From NCBI RefSeq assembly GCF_902706035.1, contig NZ_CACSJA010000032.1, positions 1 to 59,460 on the forward strand: 59,460 nucleotides of DNA. The letters are read 5' to 3'. Source of the stretch: Pantoea sp. 18069. Lineage in GTDB: Bacteria; Pseudomonadota; Gammaproteobacteria; Burkholderiales; Burkholderiaceae_C. The notes beneath the pieces were generated by a model. That model saw nothing but the letters and a program-made list of their open reading frames with translations. It made no database searches and was not told where the DNA came from. The translations under genes were made by a program, and so were the position numbers. How positions within the stretch are numbered: position 1 is the first letter of the stretch; each line of letters begins with the position of its first letter. Positions 35,120 through 42,319 of this stretch are shown piece by piece.

Positions 35120-35162
35120 ATGCTGCTGCCAGCGGCAGCATGGACGGTGGGTGCCAGAACAA

Positions 35163-35190
35163 GGAACTTTTTCCGGGTGAAGTGACTAAA
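35163..35190 (+). promoter_or_regulatory. Candidate ECF-sigma promoter of TAP-like peptidase 2
   Basis: GGAACTT (35163-35169), 15 bases, ACTAAA (35185-35190). The -10 lies in the dyad TGACTA-AA-TAGTCA (35183-35196). Nearly the same arrangement precedes peptidase 1. Predicted leader is about 28 nt. Confidence 0.5.
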
Positions 35191-35223
35191 TAGTCATCCA
35201 GATGCTTGGAGAAGGGCGCTTCC

Positions 35224-36978
35224 ATGATTGAGACCTGCCAAGAATCCCTGAGTGCACCCGCAAGAAAATATCCTGGCTTGTCACGGCTGCGTCCTGGGCG
35301 CCTGACCGGCGCTGCGCTGCTTTGCGCCATGCTCATGGCTTGCGGTGGCGGCGGTGATGCCAACGTCGAAGCCCCGCAAATTCCGCCCGGTCCATTGGCC
35401 GCGTTCACGCAGCAGAAGCTCGATTGGCAAGCCTGTGATCCTGAACTGAACGGCGAGCAGTATGAGGAACAACTCGCGCCATTGGGAGAACGCGCGCGCT
35501 GTGCGCTGATGCGCGTGCCCCTCGATTACGACCACCCCGCGCAGGGCGAATTGCAGATAGAGTTGCTGCGCGTGGCCGCGGCGCAGCCGCAGCGCCGCCT
35601 GGGGGCAATCGTGTTCAACCCCGGTGGGCCGGGTGAGGATGGCCAGGCTTCGGCGCTCGTCTATGGTGCGCAGTGGGCGCAGGCAAGCCCTGAGGATGTC
35701 CGCGGTACGCGGCTGCGCGAGATGGGCAACCGTTACGACCTGATCGGTTTTTCGCCGCGCGGGACGGGCGCCAGCAACCCGCTGGTCTGCAATGTGGCTG
35801 GCTCCTTCGAAGAGCAGGACAGCCTGACCTTCAATCGCAGTGCCGAAAACCTGCAACAGGCACAGCACAATGCGCGCCTGATGGCCCAGGCCTGCGTGAA
35901 CAATCCGCTGAGCCAGCACATCCACACCGAGGCCACGGCGCGCGACATGGATCTGATACGTGGCCTGCTGGGGGATGCCCAGCTCCATTACATCGGCTAC
36001 TCCTACGGCACCTGGCTGGGCAACTGGTACGCGCGGCTGTTCCCGGAGCGCGTCGGGCGCATGCTGCTCGACAGCAGCCTCAACATGGTGGAGGGCCTCG
36101 ACGGTCAGTTCATGCTGCAGGAAATGGCCAATCAGCGGATTCTGGACGAGATCATGCTGCCCTACGCCGAGCGCCATCAGGACAAATTGGAGCTTGGCAG
36201 TGCTGCCGCACTGCGTGAGGCGCTGCTGGCGCTGCCGCCGGCGCTGCAGGAAGCGTTGTTCGACGATATTGATTTCAAGGACTCCTCCTTGATCGAGCGC
36301 GCCGTGCTGCGGATGAGCGCTGCCGTCGGTTTGGGCAAATTGATGCATGCCCACCCGGACGCGGACGGGGAAGCGCTGCAGACCCTGGCGCAGAGCCACG
36401 CCTTCTCGCCGCTGCCGCGCATCAATGAGGCCGCAGTGCAAATGGCGCTCGAGCTGATCAAGGCGCAGGATGAGGACGAGAACAAGGTCGTGGAGGAGAG
36501 CTGGGCCGAAGTGGACGCGCAAGGCGCGGTGTGGCTGTTGCCCGAGTTCACGGTGAACATGACCGTGCGCTGCAACGATACCGGCAGCCAGGGCGATGAG
36601 CAGTACTGGCTGGGCGTGAGCAACGACTATGTGGCCCGCTATCCCATGGTGGGTGGCAGTGGCGTCGCCAAGCCTTGTCTTTACTGGCCCGCGCCGCCGC
36701 GCAAGATGCCGCCGCTGCCCGCGGGCCAGGGCCTGCCGATACTGATGCTGCAAAGCCGTTACGACGGGGCCACGCCGGTCGAGAGTGCGCTGGCGACATG
36801 GGCGGCCTGGCCGAATGCCCGCATGATCATGGTCGAAGACGAGTACGAGCATGGCCTGTTTCCCTATGGAACGGAATGCGTCGATGTCCAGGTCGCCGAT
36901 TATTTTCTCGATGGCACACTGCCGCTGCGCACCAGCAGCTGCGCCGGCAAGCCGCTTCCCGGTGAAGCCGGTGCGTAG
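35224..36978 (+). CDS. TAP-like alpha/beta-hydrolase peptidase, lipoprotein 2
   Basis: A 584-residue paralogue of peptidase 1 with the same layout: N-terminal Arg-rich segment, lipobox LMAC (AMLMACGGG), QKLDWQACDP, CALMRVPLDY, NPGGPG, GFSPRGTG, nucleophile Ser260 in GYSYGTWLG, Asp in LQSRYDGATP and His in YEHGLFPYG. The ATG at 35224 has GGAGAAGGG 8 bases upstream; an in-frame TTG at 35206 is less likely. It has its own candidate ECF promoter and is followed after 58 bases by peptidase 3, with no terminator between them. The C-terminus ends at CAGKPLPGEAGA without an acidic tail. Predicted location: lipid-anchored in the cell envelope. Confidence 0.88.
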   Translation: MIETCQESLSAPARKYPGLSRLRPGRLTGAALLCAMLMACGGGGDANVEAPQIPPGPLAAFTQQKLDWQACDPELNGEQYEEQLAPLGERARCALMRVPLDYDHPAQGELQIELLRVAAAQPQRRLGAIVFNPGGPGEDGQASALVYGAQWAQASPEDVRGTRLREMGNRYDLIGFSPRGTGASNPLVCNVAGSFEEQDSLTFNRSAENLQQAQHNARLMAQACVNNPLSQHIHTEATARDMDLIRGLLGDAQLHYIGYSYGTWLGNWYARLFPERVGRMLLDSSLNMVEGLDGQFMLQEMANQRILDEIMLPYAERHQDKLELGSAAALREALLALPPALQEALFDDIDFKDSSLIERAVLRMSAAVGLGKLMHAHPDADGEALQTLAQSHAFSPLPRINEAAVQMALELIKAQDEDENKVVEESWAEVDAQGAVWLLPEFTVNMTVRCNDTGSQGDEQYWLGVSNDYVARYPMVGGSGVAKPCLYWPAPPRKMPPLPAGQGLPILMLQSRYDGATPVESALATWAAWPNARMIMVEDEYEHGLFPYGTECVDVQVADYFLDGTLPLRTSSCAGKPLPGEAGA

Positions 36979-37036
36979 GGGCGTCCAGGCGGGACTCTCG
37001 GGGCAAGGGCGTCTCGATGGCTCCAGGGCATTCCGT

Positions 37037-38794
37037 ATGGCATCGCTGCTGCGTCCCTGCCGGCTGACCGGCGCGGCGCTGCTTGCAGCGCTGCTGGTTG
37101 CCTGCGGCGGCGGAACCCAGGAGGACCCATGGACATCCTTTGCGCAGCAGAAACTCGATTGGCAAGCCTGCGATCCCACCCTGCTGGGCGAGGGTGACAA
37201 TGCGCTGACGCAATTGGGTGAACGCGCCCAATGTGCGTTGATGCGCGCGCCGCTGGATTACAGCCACCCCGGTCTGGGGGAGCTGCAGGTGGCGGTACTC
37301 AGGGTCGCTGCCGAGCAGCCGCAGCAGCGCGCGGGGGCGATTTTGTTCAACCCTGGCGGGCCGGGTGCCGACGGCCTGGGTTTCGCAGCACTGCACGGCG
37401 CGCTGTGGCGGTATGCGAACCCTGACAGCCCTACGGGCAAGCTGCTCCAGCAGCTTGCCAACCGCTACGACATGATCGGCTTTTCCCCGCGCGGCGTGGG
37501 CGCGAGCAGCAGCCTGACCTGCTACTCACCGGAGTTGAAGGAAGTCCAGTTCAGTCTGACTTTCGACCGCAGCCCGCAGAATCTCGCAAATGCACTGCGC
37601 AACGCGCGCCTGGAGGCCCAGGCCTGTCGCAAGAACCCATTGAGCAAACACATCCACACCGACGCCACCGCGCGCGACATGGATCTGCTGCGCTCGCTGC
37701 TCGGGGATGCGCGACTGCATTACATCGGCTATTCCTACGGCACCTGGCTCGGCGCCTGGTACGCGAGCCTGTTTCCCGAGCGCGTGGGGCGCATGTTGCT
37801 CGACAGCAGCATGGATGTCACGGCCAGCCTCGACGACGCCACCCTGCTGCAGGAAATGGGCCGCCAGCGCGTGATCGACGAGGTCGTGCTGCCCTACGCT
37901 GCCCGCCACCCGGAGTTGTTCAACCAGGGCAGCAGCGCCGGCGCACTGCGCGATGCGCTGCTGGCATTGTCACCGCAAGTCAAATCGGTGCTGTTTTCGG
38001 CGATCAATGTGAATGATCCCGCGGAGATCCGCAACAACGGCTTCCTGCTGAACGCGGCCATCCAGTTGCAAGCCTTGCGCCAGCAGAATCCAACGGCTGA
38101 TGAAGACCAGTTGCATGCCGCGATCGCAGCCCACGCGTTCATTCCCACGGAGACGGAAAACGCAGCCACGGCCATGGCCGCGCACAGGCTGGCGGACGGG
38201 CTGTTCGCTTCGAGCACGCGCGAGAGCACCCTGCTGCTGCCGCCGACGGCGGTGAATGTCAGCGTGCGCTGCAACGATCTGGCCACCCGCGGCAATGAGC
38301 AGCACTGGATCGACGTGGGCAACGACTATGCGGCGCGCTATCCGTTCAGCGGCGGAGCGGCCACCGAGAATCCCTGTCTTTACTGGGGCGCGCCGGTGAA
38401 GCCCAGGCCGCCGCTGGCGGCGGCGGGCACGGCCGGGCCGTTGCTGCTGCTGCAAAGCCGCTTCGATGCGCTGACCCCCGTGGAAAGCGCGCAGGCGAAC
38501 CTGAACAGCTTGCCGAATGCCAGCCTGATCGTGGTGGAAAACGAATACAAGCATGGCCTGTTTCCCTACGGTCAGGCATGCGTCGACGAGAAGGTGGCCG
38601 ATTATTTTCTGCACGGCACGGTGCCGGCGCGCATGAGCATCTGCGCCGGCAAGCCGCTGGCCGGCGATGCCGGGCCCGCCTCGCGTCAGTTGCGCACGCT
38701 GGCGGCGTCCGCGGACGAGGACTCGGCGCAGGCCGAAGACCTCATGGCGCGCATCCATCGCAAGATCGGCAAGGCCGCGCGCCAGGGCTTTTGA
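37037..38794 (+). CDS. TAP-like alpha/beta-hydrolase peptidase, lipoprotein 3
   Basis: A 585-residue third paralogue. MASLLRPCRLTGAALLAALL leads to the lipobox LVAC. Catalytic residues are Ser233 (GYSYGTWLG), Asp in LQSRFDALTP and His in YKHGLFPYG. The same cysteines are kept (QACDP, CALMRAPLDY, CVDEK, ICAGK). Start: ATG at 37037 directly begins the lipoprotein signal; the frame is open to 36851 but that part overlaps the end of peptidase 2. It has a C-terminal extension of about 40 residues after the CAGK block, rich in Ala/Glu/Asp and ending KIGKAARQGF. No separate promoter is visible, so co-transcription with peptidase 2 is likely. Confidence 0.87.
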   Translation: MASLLRPCRLTGAALLAALLVACGGGTQEDPWTSFAQQKLDWQACDPTLLGEGDNALTQLGERAQCALMRAPLDYSHPGLGELQVAVLRVAAEQPQQRAGAILFNPGGPGADGLGFAALHGALWRYANPDSPTGKLLQQLANRYDMIGFSPRGVGASSSLTCYSPELKEVQFSLTFDRSPQNLANALRNARLEAQACRKNPLSKHIHTDATARDMDLLRSLLGDARLHYIGYSYGTWLGAWYASLFPERVGRMLLDSSMDVTASLDDATLLQEMGRQRVIDEVVLPYAARHPELFNQGSSAGALRDALLALSPQVKSVLFSAINVNDPAEIRNNGFLLNAAIQLQALRQQNPTADEDQLHAAIAAHAFIPTETENAATAMAAHRLADGLFASSTRESTLLLPPTAVNVSVRCNDLATRGNEQHWIDVGNDYAARYPFSGGAATENPCLYWGAPVKPRPPLAAAGTAGPLLLLQSRFDALTPVESAQANLNSLPNASLIVVENEYKHGLFPYGQACVDEKVADYFLHGTVPARMSICAGKPLAGDAGPASRQLRTLAASADEDSAQAEDLMARIHRKIGKAARQGF

Positions 38795-38864
38795 GGTCCG
38801 CGCGGCCGAGGCCTGCTGCGCCGACGGCCAACCAGTGACACATGTCGGTTTGCCGGCGCCGTGG

Positions 38865-39770
38865 CTAGTCCGGGGCCTGGCTGTTTTGCAGGTGCTGCTG
38901 CAGCAGCTGCACGAAGCCATCGGCCCGGCCCGAAGGCGCGCGGTGCAGCGGCAGGGCCAGCGCGATCTCGACCGCGCACTGCGGCAGCAGCGGCCGGATG
39001 GCCAGTTCCGAGGCAAATTTGCTCGCCACATAGGGGTTGACCACGCCTATGCCCGTGCCTTCGGCCGCGAGGCAGCAGATGGTTGACGAGTAGGTGGTCT
39101 CGATGGTCGAGCGTGCCTGCACGCCATGGCGCTGCATGGTCTGTTGCAACTGCAGGAAGATGTTGTCGTCGGCGTTGAGCGTGAGCAGCAACTGGTCGGC
39201 AAGGTCGCTCACATGCAGCGCCTGGCGCTGCGCCAGCGCGTGGCCCGGGTGCATCACGCAGACCGCCTGGCTGCGGTGCAGCACGCTGGCGCTCAGGTCG
39301 GGCGCATCGATCGCCATGGTGCTGACCACGAGATCGAACTGGCCCAGTTGCAGGCCTTCGCGCAGATGCGGCGTGCCCAGGGTCTGCAGGCTGATAGGCG
39401 TGCTCGGGTGCTGCTGCACGAACGCATGCACCACGGCCGGCAGCACCGACAGGCCCAGCGCCGGCGTGCAGCCTATGCGCAGCGTGCCCGCGCCCGACAG
39501 CCGCAGGCCCTGCAGGTCGCGCTCTATGCGCTCCAGGCCGACGAAATGCTGCTGCACCGTGGCGAACAGTTCAAGCGCTTCGGGCGTGGGGCGCAGCCGG
39601 CCCTTGTGCATGTCGAACAGCTTGAGGCCCGCACCGGCCTGCATCTGCGCGAGCAGGCGGCTGACCGACGGCTGGGTGGTGTGCAGCAGCTGCGCGGCGG
39701 CGGTGGTCGTGCCGGTCTGCATCACGGCGCGGAAGGCTTCGATTTCACGAAAACTCAGAGGGCGGGGCAT
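38865..39770 (-). CDS. LysR family transcriptional regulator
   Basis: A 301-residue LTTR. The N-terminal HTH is LSFREIEAFRAVMQTGTTTA, AAQLLHTTQPSVSRLLAQM, and the effector domain of two alpha/beta lobes covers about 95-290. The start at 39770 gives MPRPLSF; an upstream TTG is unlikely. It is divergent from the Bug-type receptor gene, with an ATAC-N7-GTAT box between, the usual layout for regulator and target. The likely inducer is the ligand taken up or processed by the neighbouring genes, which is unknown. It converges with peptidase 3 (70 bases). Confidence 0.9.
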   Translation of the reverse strand: MPRPLSFREIEAFRAVMQTGTTTAAAQLLHTTQPSVSRLLAQMQAGAGLKLFDMHKGRLRPTPEALELFATVQQHFVGLERIERDLQGLRLSGAGTLRIGCTPALGLSVLPAVVHAFVQQHPSTPISLQTLGTPHLREGLQLGQFDLVVSTMAIDAPDLSASVLHRSQAVCVMHPGHALAQRQALHVSDLADQLLLTLNADDNIFLQLQQTMQRHGVQARSTIETTYSSTICCLAAEGTGIGVVNPYVASKFASELAIRPLLPQCAVEIALALPLHRAPSGRADGFVQLLQQHLQNSQAPD

Positions 39771-39781
39771 GGGGCGAGGGT

Positions 39782-39826
39782 ATACCAATCATGTATAGCT
39801 GACGCGGAAAAATGCATTTTCCTGCG
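39782..39826. promoter_or_regulatory. LTTR-type operator and second dyad between LysR and Bug genes
   Basis: ATAC-N7-GTAT at 39782-39796 (in the longer TATAC-N7-GTATA) fits the T-N11-A LysR box. It is 11 bases from the LysR start. A second, near-perfect dyad centred on AAAATGCATTTT spans about 39803-39826. Confidence 0.65.
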
Positions 39827-39899
39827 TGACCTGCGCTGCCTACACTGGATTCACACAGGCCGCTTTCCGTTGCGGCAGGATTTTCCAAGAGGCATAGAC

Positions 39900-40895
39900 A
39901 TGAACAAGCAATTCACGCGCCGGAGTTGGGGGCTGACGGCCCTGGCCGCCACCCTCATGGCCTGCTCGGCCAGCGCCTGGTCCAGCGATGCGGCCTTTCC
40001 CAACCCCGCGCGCCAGGTGCGCATCATCGTGCCCTTCACCGCCGGCGGCAGCTCGGACGTGCAGGCACGCATGCTTGCCGACAGGCTCAGCCGCCTCTGG
40101 GAGCAGACCGTGGTGGTCGAGAACAAGCCCGGCGCGGGCGGCCACCTCGGCGGCCGTTACGTCACGGACCAGCCCGCCGACGGCTATACGCTGATGGTCG
40201 GCTCCATAGGCCTGCACGCGGCCTATGGCATCTACAAGAAGCTGTCGTACAACCCGGCCGCCGATCTGCGCGTGGTCACGGTGCTCGCCGAAATGCCGCA
40301 TGTGGTGGTCGCCGCGCCGGCCCTGCCGGTCAAGGACATGCAGCAGCTCACGGCGCTGGCCAAGAAGGAGCCGGGCACGGTCAACTTCGGCTCGGCGGGC
40401 GTGGGCTCGTCGGTGCACATGATGGGCGAGCTCTACAAGCTGCAGTCGGGCGCACCCATCGTCCACGTGCCCTACCGCGGCAGCTCGGCCGCGCTCAACG
40501 ACCTGCTGGGCAACCAGATCCAGCTGATGTTCGAGAACCCGCCCACGGTGCTGGGCCACATCCGCGGCGGCAAGATGAAAGCGCTGGCCGTGACCGGCAA
40601 GCAGCGCCTGGCCGCGCTGCCCGACGTTCCAACGGCGACCGAAGCCGGCATCCAGGGCTTCGAGGCCACTTCGTGGACCACGGTAGCCGTGTCCGCCAAG
40701 GTGCCGCAGGCCATCGTCGAGAAGATCAGCGCCGATGTGCGCAAGGTGATCAACACACCCGAGTTCCGCAAGGGCCTCGAAGACCAGGGCATGACGGCCG
40801 TGGCCAACAGCCTGCCCGAAGCCCAGCGCTTCGTGGCCCAGGAAAAAGCCCGCTGGGACCGCGTGATCCTCGAAGGCAAGGTCTCGGCCGACTGA
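39900..40895 (+). CDS. Bug-family (TctC-like) periplasmic substrate-binding protein
   Basis: A 331-residue tripartite tricarboxylate receptor of the Bug family, greatly expanded in Comamonadaceae and Bordetella. A signal peptide (Arg-Arg-Ser-Trp, then LTALAATLMACSASAWSSDA) is followed by the family start PNPARQVRIIVPFTAGGSSDVQAR, then VENKPGAGGHLGG, ADGYTLMVGS, GSVGSSVHMMGELYK and VPYRGSSAALNDLLGNQI. The segment reading LMACSASA could also be a lipobox. No TctA/TctB membrane subunits are adjacent, so this is an orphan receptor, as most Bug proteins are. It is followed after 77 bases by a beta-propeller gene. Confidence 0.92.
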   Translation: MNKQFTRRSWGLTALAATLMACSASAWSSDAAFPNPARQVRIIVPFTAGGSSDVQARMLADRLSRLWEQTVVVENKPGAGGHLGGRYVTDQPADGYTLMVGSIGLHAAYGIYKKLSYNPAADLRVVTVLAEMPHVVVAAPALPVKDMQQLTALAKKEPGTVNFGSAGVGSSVHMMGELYKLQSGAPIVHVPYRGSSAALNDLLGNQIQLMFENPPTVLGHIRGGKMKALAVTGKQRLAALPDVPTATEAGIQGFEATSWTTVAVSAKVPQAIVEKISADVRKVINTPEFRKGLEDQGMTAVANSLPEAQRFVAQEKARWDRVILEGKVSAD

Positions 40896-40972
40896 GGCCG
40901 GGCCGGCGCGCACCCCCGATATCCCTCTGCCCGGACCGCCGGGCAGATTCATTTGAGCATCTCATTTTCCAC

Positions 40973-42256
40973 ATGACCGACTCTTCCAACGCCGCCCCCT
41001 ACGTGCCCTGCCGCCGCGTGGGCGATGGCAGCCAGCACCATTTCTTCGGCTACTACAACAAGTCCAACTGGGACCGGAGCAACCGCCTGATCGCGGGCCA
41101 GCGCACGCCCGCGATGGACCAGTATCTGACGCCCGACGCCAAGGCCACGATAGGCTACTTCGACACGCTCGACGGCGACCGCTTCCACGCCGTAGGCGAG
41201 ACCGGCGCCTGGAACTGGCAGATGGGCAGCCAGCTGCAATGGCTGGCCGGCGCGCCGGGCCGCCAGCTGGTCTACAACGATCGCACGGGCGACATGGCGG
41301 CACGCTACCCGGGCTTTGGCGCGGTGGTGGTCGACGTGGACATGCGCGCGCGCCGCGTGCTGCCGATGCCGGTCTACGTGGTCGCGCCCAGCAGCCAATG
41401 GGCGCTGTCGGTCGACTACCGGCGCCTGTATGTGACGCACGAAACGATTGGCTACAGCGAAGCCGGTGGCCCGTTCGAGCTGCCGCTCGCGCCCCAGGAT
41501 GACGGCATCTGGCGCATGGACATGAACACCGGCGAAGCCGCGCTGCTGGTCAGCTATGCCGACCTGAAGGCGTTTCATCCCAGGGACTCGATGGACAAGG
41601 CCATCCACTGGGTCAGCCACATCGAAGTCAATCCCGCGTCCTCGCGCATCCTGTTCCTGCACCGCTGGACGGAGCGCGTCAAGGACGAGACCTGCTTCCT
41701 GCACCGCCTGATCACCATGAACCCCGACGGCTCGGACATGCGCCTGCTCGAATGCTCGGACCACCCGCTGCCGCAGCTCGCCGCGGATTTCGACCCCAGC
41801 GCCGTGGGCACGTTCGACTACGAGAAGTCCGAATACCAGATCTCGCACCCGCTGTGGCAGGACGACAGCCACATCATCGTCTGGGGCCCGCATGCGGGCG
41901 AGATCCACTACCACCTCTATCATGACGTCGAAGGCGGGGAAGTGCAGGTGGTCGGGCGCGGCGTGCTGGTCGAGAACGGCCACATGACCTTCTCGCCCGT
42001 GAGCACGCGCTGGCTGCTCAGCGACACCTACCCCGACGACCGCACGCACGAGCGCTTCCTGTTCCTGTTCGACATGCAGACCGGCGAGCGCCGCAACCTG
42101 GGCAGCTTCTACGCCACGCCCGACCTGAGCAAGGAAAACCGCTGCGACCTGCACCCGCGCTGGAGCCGCGACGGCCGCCAGGTCTGCATCGACTCGGTGC
42201 ACGAGCACCAGCGCCAGATGTATGTGCTGGACGTATCGGCCATCGTCGGCGGCTGA
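40973..42256 (+). CDS. Beta-propeller protein, oligogalacturonate-lyase/TolB-like
   Basis: A 427-residue protein without a signal peptide, so predicted cytoplasmic. It contains repeated blade sequences: QHHFFGYYNKSNWDRSN, NDRTGDMAARYPGFG, DDGIWRMDMNTGEAALLVS, HIEVNPASSRILFLHRWTE, LITMNPDGSDMR, FLFDMQTGERRNLGSF and HPRWSRDGRQVCIDSVHE. These resemble the WD40-like PD40/TolB and oligogalacturonate lyase propellers, where His residues hold a metal. His-rich spots (GSQHHFFGYY; WGPHAGEIHYHLYHD) would suit that. The frame is open upstream to 39926 through the Bug gene, but the ATG at 40973 starts the conserved part. A sugar-acid or uronate substrate taken up by the Bug system would be plausible; unproven. 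Confidence 0.75.
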   Translation: MTDSSNAAPYVPCRRVGDGSQHHFFGYYNKSNWDRSNRLIAGQRTPAMDQYLTPDAKATIGYFDTLDGDRFHAVGETGAWNWQMGSQLQWLAGAPGRQLVYNDRTGDMAARYPGFGAVVVDVDMRARRVLPMPVYVVAPSSQWALSVDYRRLYVTHETIGYSEAGGPFELPLAPQDDGIWRMDMNTGEAALLVSYADLKAFHPRDSMDKAIHWVSHIEVNPASSRILFLHRWTERVKDETCFLHRLITMNPDGSDMRLLECSDHPLPQLAADFDPSAVGTFDYEKSEYQISHPLWQDDSHIIVWGPHAGEIHYHLYHDVEGGEVQVVGRGVLVENGHMTFSPVSTRWLLSDTYPDDRTHERFLFLFDMQTGERRNLGSFYATPDLSKENRCDLHPRWSRDGRQVCIDSVHEHQRQMYVLDVSAIVGG

Positions 42257-42258
42257 GC

Positions 42259-42276
42259 GCGCTGCGTTTGCAGCGC
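42259..42276. terminator. Hairpin between convergent genes
   Basis: GCGCTGC-GTTT-GCAGCGC, a perfect 7-bp stem 3 bases after the propeller stop and before the minus-strand gene end. There is no T-run, so it may be a Rho-assisted end or a 3' stabilising hairpin. Confidence 0.4.
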
Positions 42277-42319
42277 CTGCGTGGCGGGCGGCACGCCCAG
42301 CGCGTCCAGGCCCAGGCCG

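Noticed and set aside
39926..40972. N-terminal extension of the beta-propeller protein by 349 residues
   Set aside because: The extension is a frame-shifted reading of the Bug gene. The conserved propeller starts at the ATG at 40973.
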